From NCBI RefSeq assembly GCF_006442965.1, contig NZ_VFWX01000004.1:124001-188000 (forward strand): DNA of 64,000 bases, written 5' to 3'. A program made the position numbers and the translations under genes. The DNA comes from Mesorhizobium sp. CU3 (GTDB lineage Bacteria > Pseudomonadota > Alphaproteobacteria > Rhizobiales > Rhizobiaceae). The notes below the pieces were generated by a model, which saw nothing but the letters and a program-made list of their open reading frames with translations, made no database searches and was not told the DNA's origin. Positions 52,866 through 60,921 of this stretch are shown one piece after another. Each line of letters opens with the position of its first letter. Position 1 is the stretch's first letter.

Positions 52866-54236
52866 TCAGCTCAATTGGGCGTGAATCTGGTCGAGGCTCT
52901 CGGCCACGGCCGTGACGATTTCGCTCATATGCTCGTTCTGCGCAATCAACGGCGGCGAAAACACCAGCGTCGGCCCGAGCGCGCGCAGCAGCACGCCGCG
53001 TTCCTTGACCGCTTCCGCGATGCGCTTGGCGACGCCGAGTTCCGGCGCGAAAGGCGTGCGGCTTGCCTTGTCGGCGACGAACTCCACCGCTGCCATGAAG
53101 CCCACGCCGCGCACATTGCCGACCAGCGGATGATCGCCGAGCGCCCGCAAACCGTCTTGCAGCGCCGGGGCGACCGCGCGCACATGGCCGCAGACATCGA
53201 TCTCGTCATAGATGCGCAAGGTCTCCAGCGCCACCGCCGCGCCGACCGGATGGCCGCCATAAGTGTAGCCGTGGCCGAAGCCGCCGAGGCTCGCGGTGAA
53301 ATCGGCGATCGCCTGGTAGACGCGGTCGTTGACCAAAAGCGCCGAGATCGGGAAATAGGCCGACGATAGGCCCTTGGCGCAGGTGAGCATGTCGGGTTCG
53401 AGGCCGAAACGCTGCGAGCCCCAATAGTCGCCAGTGCGGCCGAAGCCGCAGATGACCTCGTCGGCGATGAACAGCACATCGTATTTGCGCAGCACTTTCT
53501 GCACGGCGGCGAAATAGCCCTCGGGCGGCACGACGACGCCGCCCGTGCCCATGACCGGTTCGGCGAAGAAGCCGCCGATCGTCTCGGGACCTTCGGCAAG
53601 GATCAGTGCCTCGAGTTCCGCCGCCAGCCGCCCGGCATAGGCCTGCTCGGTCTCGCCGTCCGCCTTGCCGCGATAGAGATCGGGACACGAAACATGCAGA
53701 AAGCCGGGCAGCGGCAGGCCGTAGCCATTGTGCATGTTGGGCAGACCGGTGAGGCTTGCCGCGGCGACCGTCGTGCCGTGATAGGCGCGCTGCCGCCCGA
53801 TGATCTTGCGCTTTTGCGGCTTGCCGATGGCGGCGTGATAGTACCAGACCAGCTTGATGGCGGTGTCGACCGCTTCCGAGCCGGAGGCCTGGAACATCGC
53901 CCTGGACATCGGCACCGGCGCCCTGGCCAGCAGCGCCTCGGCGAGATCGATGACCGGCTCCGAGCTGCGATGGGCGAAGGTCTGCTGATAAGGCAGCTTC
54001 AGCATCTGCGCGTAAGCCGCGTCCGCCAGGCGGCGATCGCTGAAGCCGAGCGAGGCGCACCAGAGACCTGCCATGCCGTCGAGATAGCGGCGGCCGTCCA
54101 GGTCGGCGATGCGGACGCCGTCGCCCTTGCCGATCACCATCGGACCGACCTGCTCATGCAGCCGGAAATTGGTCTGGGGATGGGCATGGAAGCGGATGTC
54201 GCGGCCATGCGGAGAGTTCAGAAGAGCCTGGTCCAT
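52866..54236 (-). CDS. Class III (omega-amino acid) aminotransferase, copy 2
   Basis: A 456-residue PLP enzyme. K288 (CAKGLSSAYFPIS) binds PLP, D259 is in FIADEVICGFGR, and ASGSEAVD is the phosphate motif (118-125). It parallels the enzyme at 38087-39484 throughout, including LDGMAGLWCASLGF. It is first in the polyamine-type transport operon, so it probably transaminates the imported amine. ATG 54236 is used; the upstream in-frame codons overlap the operator region. The operator at 54255-54294 is 19 bp upstream. Confidence 0.91.
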   Translation of the reverse strand: MDQALLNSPHGRDIRFHAHPQTNFRLHEQVGPMVIGKGDGVRIADLDGRRYLDGMAGLWCASLGFSDRRLADAAYAQMLKLPYQQTFAHRSSEPVIDLAEALLARAPVPMSRAMFQASGSEAVDTAIKLVWYYHAAIGKPQKRKIIGRQRAYHGTTVAAASLTGLPNMHNGYGLPLPGFLHVSCPDLYRGKADGETEQAYAGRLAAELEALILAEGPETIGGFFAEPVMGTGGVVVPPEGYFAAVQKVLRKYDVLFIADEVICGFGRTGDYWGSQRFGLEPDMLTCAKGLSSAYFPISALLVNDRVYQAIADFTASLGGFGHGYTYGGHPVGAAVALETLRIYDEIDVCGHVRAVAPALQDGLRALGDHPLVGNVRGVGFMAAVEFVADKASRTPFAPELGVAKRIAEAVKERGVLLRALGPTLVFSPPLIAQNEHMSEIVTAVAESLDQIHAQLS

Positions 54237-54254
54237 CACCCATTCCCGTTTCAA

Positions 54255-54294
54255 TCTTGTTTTACGATACAAAATGATGTTTCGTATTACAAGA
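54255..54294. promoter_or_regulatory. Inverted repeat in the aminotransferase/iclR divergent promoter
   Basis: TCTTGTTTTACGATA (54255-54269) and TTTCGTATTACAAGA (54280-54294) match in 12 of 15 paired positions, with a 10-base spacer. It lies between the reverse aminotransferase-pot operon and the forward iclR. An inner 25-mer resembles the site at 60820-60844. Confidence 0.6.
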
Positions 54295-54457
54295 CGATTT
54301 TTTAGCGCTGACGACGAGATGGCGGACGATCGATCCCGACGCGGCGGAACCGAGACGGCTTTGCGGAATCTTGTTTTGCGGGGCTGGCCGGGTTAGCACG
54401 GACTCGGGTGCTCAAGCCGCCGCAACCGGCGCGCAGGACGTGAAGGAAAGTGCAGGC

Positions 54458-55273
54458 ATGACCACGGCTCGGCCCGACGGCGGCGTCAAATCGGTGCAAC
54501 TGGCCTTCGACGTCCTCGAGGCGGTGGCCGCGGCGCCCGGCGAAGTTGGGGTGAGCGAGCTGGCGGCCTTGCTCGGCACCACCAAGGGAACGGTTTTCCG
54601 CCATCTGCAGACGCTGGTCGAGCGCGGCTATGTCGACCAGAACACGGTCTCCGCCCGCTACAAGCTCGGCACCAGATCCTATTTGATCGGCCAGGTCGCC
54701 GCCGGCCGGATCGAATTGCTGACCGCCTCGGCGGACGCGATCGCCTCGCTGCGCGACGAGATCGGCGAAACCGTCGTGGTCTCGGCGCTGCGCAACCGCA
54801 TGCTCGTCGTGCTGCGCACGGTGTTCGGCAAATCCAACCTCGAGATCGGCGTGCGGCAAGGCAGCGAACTGGTGCTGCACGGCACCGCCCAGGGCAAGGT
54901 GGCGCTTGCCTTCAGCCCGCGGTCGCTTTTGCAGCATGTGCTGCGCCAGGGCCTGACCCGGCTCACCGACCACACCATCGTCGACCCGGCGAAGCTGGAG
55001 GCCGAGCTCGATCAGGCGCGCGCGCAAGGCTTCATCACCGCGCCCAGCGAGGAGACGTTCGGCATCAATGCGGTGGCGGCGCCGATCTTCGACCGCGCCG
55101 GCGATGTCGCCGGCACGATCGCCATCGTCGGCTCGGTGCAGAACATCAAGGCCGTGCCGGATCAGGTCCAGGTCGAGGCCCTGCTCAAGGCCAGCCTGCG
55201 CATTTCGTGGAATCTCGGCTATGACCGCGGCGCCGTCGAGGCGCGGCGCCGCCTCGATTCCGCCGCCCGCTGA
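54458..55273 (+). CDS. IclR-family transcriptional regulator
   Basis: A 271-residue regulator. The winged helix (about 12-70) contains VSELAALLGTTKGTVFRHLQTLVERGYVDQ. The effector domain (about 85-260) has ETVVVSALRNRMLVVLRTVFG and FGINAVAAPIFDRAGDVAGTIAIVG. ATG 54458 follows AAGGAAAG; the in-frame start at 54371 has no site. It is divergent from the aminotransferase operon and convergent (10 bp) with the amidohydrolase operon, so it stands between its two likely targets. Confidence 0.91.
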   Translation: MTTARPDGGVKSVQLAFDVLEAVAAAPGEVGVSELAALLGTTKGTVFRHLQTLVERGYVDQNTVSARYKLGTRSYLIGQVAAGRIELLTASADAIASLRDEIGETVVVSALRNRMLVVLRTVFGKSNLEIGVRQGSELVLHGTAQGKVALAFSPRSLLQHVLRQGLTRLTDHTIVDPAKLEAELDQARAQGFITAPSEETFGINAVAAPIFDRAGDVAGTIAIVGSVQNIKAVPDQVQVEALLKASLRISWNLGYDRGAVEARRRLDSAAR

Positions 55274-55283
55274 CGCATAACGA

Positions 55284-56165
55284 TCAGGCCTGGCCGAACC
55301 CGAAAAGCCGCGCCGGATTGTCGACGAGGATACGGCGCGCCGTCGCCTCGTCGCCGGCATAGCGAAACAACAGATCGAGCAGCGCGCCATCGTTCGGCGG
55401 CTGGGTCTTCGACAGCGGATGCGGCCAGTCGCTCGCCCATAACACCCTGTCGGGCGCGGCCTCGATATAGGCGCGCGCCACCGGCAGCACGTCATGCCAG
55501 GGAAAGCCGGCCTGCGATATCTTGTGACCATTGGAGAGCAGCACCCAGAAATTGCCTTTTCGCAGCAGATCGACGACCTTTTGTACCGTCGCCTGATGGC
55601 CCGGTTGACGAAGGTCCGGCCGTCCCATGTGGTCGATCACGACCGGCAGGTCGTCGACGGTTTCGTAAAGCGCAAGACTGTCCAGTATGCCGTCCTGGCC
55701 GGGCTGGATCTTGACGTGCCAGCCCAATTCGCGGGCACGTGCATAGGCGCGGTCCAGCATCTTGCGGTCGGGGGCGAGATTGACGGCACCAAGGAAATTG
55801 AACCGCGCGCCACCGACGCCGGCCGCGTCGAGCCTTGCCAGTTCGGCGTCGGAGCAATCGGTGAGCGCCGCCGCGATCACGCAGCCGCGATAGTGCGGAC
55901 CCGCGAGCGCCAGCGCGTCGAGAAGTGCCGAGTGGTCGGTGCCATAAGTGGTCGGCTGCACAATGACGCCGCGCTCGATGCCCAGCACCCGGTGCATGGC
56001 GAGCGCCTTCTCTACGGTCGCCTGCGGCATCTCGTATGCGGCGCCCTTGCGCGCAGGGTAGACGTCCGCTGGACCGAAGACGTGAAACTGGCAATCCGTG
56101 GCGCCGGAGGGAGGTACCTTACAGGCCGGCACGGGATGCGGATCGAATGGGAAATAGTCGGTCAT
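55284..56165 (-). CDS. Amidohydrolase (PDC hydrolase/LigI-like)
   Basis: A 293-residue amidohydrolase_2 protein. The first metal motif is degenerate: ATDCQFHVFGP puts D24 and H28 in a DxxxH order rather than DxHxH. Later motifs are VVIDHMGRPD and VLWASDWPHP, with the catalytic aspartate in the latter. Relatives hydrolyse lactones such as 2-pyrone-4,6-dicarboxylate. ATG 56165 overlaps the RidA stop by 4 bp. It is the last gene of the seven-gene operon. Confidence 0.85.
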   Translation of the reverse strand: MTDYFPFDPHPVPACKVPPSGATDCQFHVFGPADVYPARKGAAYEMPQATVEKALAMHRVLGIERGVIVQPTTYGTDHSALLDALALAGPHYRGCVIAAALTDCSDAELARLDAAGVGGARFNFLGAVNLAPDRKMLDRAYARARELGWHVKIQPGQDGILDSLALYETVDDLPVVIDHMGRPDLRQPGHQATVQKVVDLLRKGNFWVLLSNGHKISQAGFPWHDVLPVARAYIEAAPDRVLWASDWPHPLSKTQPPNDGALLDLLFRYAGDEATARRILVDNPARLFGFGQA

Positions 56166-56590
56166 TGGTCGCCCGCGATAGCGGTTGAACGCGGCCGGGA
56201 TTGCGCGCCGCCGATGACGGCCGTGACGTCGCACTGGATTTCGATGCGGCCTTCGAGTTCGGCCTGAAAACTGTGCCGCGCCGGGCGGCTGGCTTCGTCC
56301 GGAAACATGGCCAGCCATTCGCGGTTCAGCGCTTCGCGCTTCGACCTGTCGCGCATCCAGACCGTGATCTTGAGAATGTCGCCGGTCGTACCGCCGGCGG
56401 CTTCGACGATGGCGCGGACATGGGCGAACATGAATCGGCACTGATCGTCGAGCCCGTCGGCCAGCTCACCCGTCGCCGGATCGACGCCGTTGATGACGCC
56501 TGACATCAGCAGATCGCCGATGATTGCTGCATTGGGAATAGGGTTCTTGTGGCGAAAGCCGGGAATATAGATCGATCGCCGACGGTCCAT
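56162..56590 (-). CDS. RidA/YjgF-family deaminase
   Basis: A 142-residue protein of the RidA family. The pattern NAAIIGDLLMSGVINGVDPATGELADGLDDQCRFMFAHVRAIVEAAGG and then DILKITVWMRD is typical, and SFQAELEGRIEIQCDVTAVIG ends the fold with the usual E-containing strand. RidA-type proteins hydrolyse enamine/imine intermediates to oxoacids plus ammonia; catabolic members sit in dedicated operons. Its presence next to a DHOD-like reductase suggests an imine step. Confidence 0.87.
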   Translation of the reverse strand: MDRRRSIYIPGFRHKNPIPNAAIIGDLLMSGVINGVDPATGELADGLDDQCRFMFAHVRAIVEAAGGTTGDILKITVWMRDRSKREALNREWLAMFPDEASRPARHSFQAELEGRIEIQCDVTAVIGGAQSRPRSTAIAGDQ

Positions 56591-56596
56591 CGGATG

Positions 56597-56926
56597 TCAG
56601 GGCCTCAGCCAGAGGGCAAGCGCGATCGTCAGGACCAGGACGGCACCAATGCCCAGCACGGCAAGGACAACCTCGCGATCGCGATGCAGGGGAATTCCGC
56701 GCGACCGGACCCCGCTGACGAATTGCTCGAGGTCCGCCTCACGATCGAACTCGACGCGATGCGAAACGCCGTCGACATTGACGTCCGCGAAAGCCCGACC
56801 GCGCTGCCGGCTGATGACGCAGCCCTCGGCGCGCAACAGCAGCGCGTCGATCCGCGACGCTGTGGCCGGCCCGTAGCGCAAGGACGGAGCGGCGCCGACG
56901 AGCAGATGCCGATAGTCGATATCCAT
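56597..56926 (-). CDS. Small hypothetical protein with C-terminal membrane anchor
   Basis: A 109-residue protein I do not recognise. The first 80 residues are soluble and charged (MDIDYRHLLVGAAPSLRYGPATA start), and residues about 86-108 (VVLAVLGIGAVLVLTIALALWL) form one clear transmembrane helix, with a short RP tail. So it is probably tail-anchored in the inner membrane. ATG 56926 is chosen over a GTG one codon earlier. It lies 6 bp before RidA and 38 bp after the aldehyde dehydrogenase, in the same operon. Real coding is likely but not certain. Confidence 0.6.
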   Translation of the reverse strand: MDIDYRHLLVGAAPSLRYGPATASRIDALLLRAEGCVISRQRGRAFADVNVDGVSHRVEFDREADLEQFVSGVRSRGIPLHRDREVVLAVLGIGAVLVLTIALALWLRP

Positions 56927-56964
56927 CACTCGCGCCGCCTCCGCCAGACTGCCGGCCCGGCCCG

Positions 56965-58392
56965 TTACGCCGCGACCTGACTGACGAACTTCATCGCCAG
57001 ATAGGCCTGCAGGCCTTCGCTGCCGCCTTCGGCGCCATGGCCGCTGTCCTTGATGCCGCCGAACGGCGTCTCGGGCGCGGCAAAGCCGAAGTGATTGATC
57101 GAGATCATGCCGGATTCGACCTCGTCGCCGATCTTCGCGACCTTGGCGGTGGAGGCTGCGAACGCATAGGCGCCGAGCCCGTATGGCAGGCGGTTCGCCT
57201 CAGCCACCGCCTCGTCCAGCGTGCCGAAGCCGTTGACGATGGCGACTGGGCCGAACGGCTCCTCGCTCATGATGCGCGCCGACAGCGGCACGTCAGCCAG
57301 CACTGTCGGCGCGTAGAAATAGCCTTCATTGCCGATCCGCCGGCCGCCGGTGACGACGCGCGCACCCTTTTCAGCCGCATCGCGGATCAAACCGTCAAGC
57401 GCGTCGACCCGGCGCGCATGCGCCAGCGGCCCCATCTGCGTGCCGTCGGCGGCGCCATTGCCGACGACCAGTTTCTCGGCCAGCGCGGTGAACGCCTCGG
57501 TGAAACGGCCCTTGAGCTTGTCGTCGACGAGAAAGCGCGTCGGCGAAGTGCAGACCTGGCCGGCGTTGCGGAACTTGATGCCGGCGCCGATCCGGGCGAC
57601 GGCATCGACATCGACGTCGTCGCAGACGATGAAGGGACCGTGGCCGCCGAGCTCCATGGTGGTGCGCTTGAGATGCTGGCCGGCAAGCGCCGACAGCGAA
57701 CGCCCGACGGCGACGGAGCCGGTGAAGGAGATCTTGCGGATCACCGGCGACGGAATGAAATAGGACGAGATCTCCGCCGGCACGCCGAAGACCAGGTTGA
57801 GTGCGCCGGCCGGAACCCCGGCCTCCTCGAAGCAGCGCACCAGCTCGATTGCCGAGCTCGGCGTTTCCTCCGGCGCCTTGGCGATGATCGAACAGCCGGC
57901 CGCGAGCGCGGCGGCCAGCTTTCGTACCAGTTGTCCGCAAGGGAAATTCCAAGGGCTGAAGGCCGCGACCGGGCCGACCGGCTCGGCCAGCACGACCTGG
58001 CGCGCGCCGGGCAGGCGCGAGGGAATGACCCGGCCATAGGCGCGCCTGCCCTCCTCGGCGAACCAATCCGTGATGTCGGCGGCAGCGCCCGCTTCCATGC
58101 GCGACTCGGCGAGCGGCTTGCCCTGTTCGCGCGTGATCGCCTGGGCGATCGTCTCGGCCCGTTCGCGCATCAGGTCGGCTGCCTTGGTCAGGATGCGGTA
58201 ACGCTCGAAGGCGGTGGCCTTGCGCCAGACCCTGAAGCCGCTCTCGGCGGCAGCAAGTGCGGCATCGAGATCGGCCGCCTCGGCAAAGGCAACTGTGCCG
58301 ATCGCCTCGCCGGTCGCGGGATTGACGACCTTGCCGCGGCGCGAGCCGGTGCCATCGGTCCAGGCACCGCCGATGAAAAGGGATTTGGTCAT
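56965..58392 (-). CDS. NAD(P)-dependent aldehyde dehydrogenase (succinate-semialdehyde type), copy 2
   Basis: A 475-residue ALDH with C281 (NAGQVCTSPTRF), E247 (TMELGGHGPFIV) and N149 (SPWNFP). Residue numbering is the same as in the 36632-38062 copy, and the two share AKAPEETP and VPAEIS segments, so they are close paralogues. It is gene 4 of the operon, 26 bp after the cupin. Its substrate is likely a semialdehyde produced by the nearby aminotransferase or by the flavoprotein/hydrolase steps. Confidence 0.9.
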   Translation of the reverse strand: MTKSLFIGGAWTDGTGSRRGKVVNPATGEAIGTVAFAEAADLDAALAAAESGFRVWRKATAFERYRILTKAADLMRERAETIAQAITREQGKPLAESRMEAGAAADITDWFAEEGRRAYGRVIPSRLPGARQVVLAEPVGPVAAFSPWNFPCGQLVRKLAAALAAGCSIIAKAPEETPSSAIELVRCFEEAGVPAGALNLVFGVPAEISSYFIPSPVIRKISFTGSVAVGRSLSALAGQHLKRTTMELGGHGPFIVCDDVDVDAVARIGAGIKFRNAGQVCTSPTRFLVDDKLKGRFTEAFTALAEKLVVGNGAADGTQMGPLAHARRVDALDGLIRDAAEKGARVVTGGRRIGNEGYFYAPTVLADVPLSARIMSEEPFGPVAIVNGFGTLDEAVAEANRLPYGLGAYAFAASTAKVAKIGDEVESGMISINHFGFAAPETPFGGIKDSGHGAEGGSEGLQAYLAMKFVSQVAA

Positions 58393-58418
58393 GACAAATG
58401 CAATCCTTGAGAACTGGG

Positions 58419-58751
58419 TCAGGCGTATTCGGGGCGGGCGGGGGTAAAGACGTCGAGATTGAGGGCCGGGCTGTCGCCGACCACTTCGACATAGTGCACG
58501 ACATCGCCCGGAATGTGCGCGAGGCCGCCTGCCCCCAGACGCACCACTTCGTCGCCGATATGAAAGTCGACCAGACCCTCGAGGATGTAGACGATCTGCT
58601 CGTTGGGGTGCGAATGCGGCTTCAACTCATGACCCGGCCACAGCCGGTGCAGCGCCAGCGTCGCACCATTGCCGGAGAACGCCTTGCGCTCGATGCCGGG
58701 CCGCACCGGCGTCCAGTCGATCGCTTCCCAGTCGATGGAATGAATGCTCAT
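58419..58751 (-). CDS. Cupin-domain protein
   Basis: A 110-residue single-domain cupin. Motif 1 is complete, with G40, H46, H48, E51 and G59 in the G-x5-HxH-x2-E-x7-G order. Motif 2 has PGDVVHYVEV with H86. All four usual metal ligands are therefore present. Small cupins can be isomerases, lyases or sensors. ATG 58751 lies behind AGGAGG. It is gene 3 of the operon, 22 bp after the DUF6282 stop. Confidence 0.87.
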   Translation of the reverse strand: MSIHSIDWEAIDWTPVRPGIERKAFSGNGATLALHRLWPGHELKPHSHPNEQIVYILEGLVDFHIGDEVVRLGAGGLAHIPGDVVHYVEVVGDSPALNLDVFTPARPEYA

Positions 58752-58773
58752 GAAATCCTCCTTGGGAACAGGC

Positions 58774-59691
58774 TTAGGACAGGCCGATGAATTGCGAAGC
58801 GTTGGTGGCGACCATGCGCCGGACATCGGCCTCGCCGTAGCCGAGGTCGAGCAGGAGCGCGATCATCAGCCGGAAGCCTTCCACCGGGGTCGGGTTGTTC
58901 TTCTGGCCGAGATCGGAGCCGAAGAAAGTGTTCTCGACGCCGGCGGCGTCGATGACCTGGCGCAGATGCTCGCGGTCGAACAGGTAGAAGGTCGAGGGCA
59001 CGAACATGCAGATCGAATGCTCGATCATGACGCCCATACGCGCCAGCTGCGCAACGTCCTGGAAGGAGCCGTCGTTGACGTAGGTCGGGTGGTTGAGGAA
59101 CAGCCGCTTGATGCCCCGCGCCTTGGCCTCCTCGTAGAACGGCCAGAGCTCGCTGATATGGTGATGGCCGCCGGACACCGCCGCATCGGCCTGCGCGACG
59201 AGGTCGAGGATGAGCTTGACCTCGTCGGTCACCTTGCCCGCGTCGTCGATCAGCCGGCAGCCGACCGGCGCCACCGTCTTCTTGCTGTTGACCGGGAACT
59301 TGTTCTTGAAGTCGGCGTCCTTCTTGTCGTGATCGATGTGGTTCTGCGCATGCGCCGTCGCCATCCAGACGATGCGGGCGCCCTGCTTCAGCGCATAGTC
59401 GACGGCGCTCGGGTTGAGGCTGCCGAGCGGGTTGTTGAGCACGATGGCGCCAAGCGTGGTGACCGGGCTCGGGAAATGCTTGTTGATCAGATGCGCGATC
59501 GGCATCGTTGGATAGTAGTGGTCCTTGAGCAGGATCCCCGCCATTCCGGCTTCAGCCGCCTGCTTGACCACCTCGATGTGATCGACGGCGCGCGGCATCA
59601 GCGAGGGGCCGCTGTGGACATGAAGGTCGACGGCGCCTTGCATCAGCCTGGTGATGGTCGCTTCCTTCTGCGGATCGATCGTGTCGCTCAT
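58774..59691 (-). CDS. DUF6282 amidohydrolase-like protein
   Basis: A 305-residue protein matching the DUF6282 pattern of amidohydrolase-fold enzymes: VDLHVHSGPSLMPRAVDHIEVVKQAAEAGM (about 21-50, HxH metal motif), LLKDHYYPT, VSGGHHHISELWPFYEEA and FFGSDLGQKNNP. The histidines suggest a two-metal hydrolase, but no reaction is established. ATG 59691 overlaps the flavoprotein stop by 4 bp. It is gene 2 of the operon. Confidence 0.84.
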   Translation of the reverse strand: MSDTIDPQKEATITRLMQGAVDLHVHSGPSLMPRAVDHIEVVKQAAEAGMAGILLKDHYYPTMPIAHLINKHFPSPVTTLGAIVLNNPLGSLNPSAVDYALKQGARIVWMATAHAQNHIDHDKKDADFKNKFPVNSKKTVAPVGCRLIDDAGKVTDEVKLILDLVAQADAAVSGGHHHISELWPFYEEAKARGIKRLFLNHPTYVNDGSFQDVAQLARMGVMIEHSICMFVPSTFYLFDREHLRQVIDAAGVENTFFGSDLGQKNNPTPVEGFRLMIALLLDLGYGEADVRRMVATNASQFIGLS

Positions 59692-60758
59692 CGTGTCTCT
59701 CTCCCGGGTTCCGGCGCGGCCGGTATGAACTGCCGCCAGTGGTCGGTGCGCAGCGGCATCTGTGCAAAGCTCTTGCGTCGGTCGGCGGCGAGGCCGACGG
59801 CGTCGCCGGCGGTCAGCCCCTTGCCTTCCAGCCAGCGATCGAGTTCGGCGAGGCTGTCGCCGATGACGCCGAAGCCGCGCAGCATCACGGCCGACGCGAT
59901 GCCCGCAGCGGATGCGCCGGCGAGCAGCATGCGGGCGATGTCCAGGCCGTTGCGCGCGCCGTTGATGCCGATCAGCGGCCGGTCCGGACCGAGGCGCGCG
60001 CGGCTCAGCGCCAGCCATTGGCAGGTCAGCGGCAGGTTCCAGAACCCACCGACGGCAAGGCTCGTGCCGAGCATCGGCTCCAGCGTCTCGACATCGGGAA
60101 TGAAGCCGAGCAACCGGCCCGCCATGACGACGGAATCGGCGCCATTGGAAAACGCCGCGTCGGCGAGGTCGGGCACGCGCTCGCTCTGCCCCGTAAGCTT
60201 GATCCAGAGCGGGATCGACACCGTCTGGCGGATCCTGGCGACGATTGCCCCGACGCGTTCCGGCGACAGCTCCGTGCTGACGGCACCCTTGGCGGCCTGG
60301 CTCGCATAGGGCGTGCCGATGTTGAATTCGAGCACCGGCAATCCCGCCTGCTCGACCTGGCGAGCCATGCCCACGGCCTGGTCGAGGTCGGCGAGGATCA
60401 GGCTGGCCACCAGCACGCAGTCACGGGCGCGCGCCTTGCGTTCGAGCGCAACAGCCTGATCGAGCCATGTTTCGAAGAATTGCGGCGTGAGGCCGGAGCG
60501 GCTGGCGATGGTGACGTCGTCTGGCGCGTCGCCGCTCCACGGCACCGGCCGCCAGTCCGCGCCAAGGGCGACATATTCGGCCCGTTGCAGTTGGTCCTTC
60601 GCGGCTTCCGATTCATTGGTCGACTTCACCACCGCGGCGCCGGCGCCGGCGCGGATCGCCGCCTCCACGCCCGCGGCGTCGATCATGTGCTCGGCGGCCG
60701 CGGCGATTAGCGGATTCTTGAGCTCGACGCGACCGACAGTGCAGCGCAGCCTGACCAT
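59688..60758 (-). CDS. Dihydroorotate-dehydrogenase-like flavoprotein
   Basis: A 356-residue TIM-barrel flavoprotein of the DHOD/PreA superfamily. N-terminal ELKNPLIAAAAEHMIDAAGVEAAIRAGAGAAVVKST and C-terminal GINGARNGLDIARMLLAGASAAGIAS (the FMN phosphate site) fit. The NxxCPN-type active-site segment of true dihydroorotate and dihydropyrimidine enzymes reads FNIGTPYAS, so the substrate is probably different. ATG 60758 is chosen; the upstream in-frame codons cross the operator. It heads the seven-gene operon. Confidence 0.83.
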   Translation of the reverse strand: MVRLRCTVGRVELKNPLIAAAAEHMIDAAGVEAAIRAGAGAAVVKSTNESEAAKDQLQRAEYVALGADWRPVPWSGDAPDDVTIASRSGLTPQFFETWLDQAVALERKARARDCVLVASLILADLDQAVGMARQVEQAGLPVLEFNIGTPYASQAAKGAVSTELSPERVGAIVARIRQTVSIPLWIKLTGQSERVPDLADAAFSNGADSVVMAGRLLGFIPDVETLEPMLGTSLAVGGFWNLPLTCQWLALSRARLGPDRPLIGINGARNGLDIARMLLAGASAAGIASAVMLRGFGVIGDSLAELDRWLEGKGLTAGDAVGLAADRRKSFAQMPLRTDHWRQFIPAAPEPGRETR

Positions 60759-60819
60759 TCCGGTTCCCGAAGTTTCCGCCTTTCGCCGCCAGGCAGCGCG
60801 CGGAGATCCATTACCGTTC

Positions 60820-60844
60820 GTTTTGTATAACAAAACAACGTTTC
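60820..60844. promoter_or_regulatory. IclR-type operator upstream of the seven-gene operon
   Basis: GTTTTGT-ATA-ACAAAAC (60820-60836) is a perfect 7-bp-arm palindrome, followed by AACGTTTC. The 25-base block agrees at 17 positions with 54259-54283 in the iclR promoter. It lies 62 bp upstream of the flavoprotein start, in the 163-bp gap after the GMC gene. Confidence 0.6.
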
Positions 60845-60921
60845 TCTTGATACAACGCGCCGCTGACTGCGTCAACCGCCGCGATACGGTTCGAAGACAT
60901 CCGTGAAGCTGGGTCTTGCGC

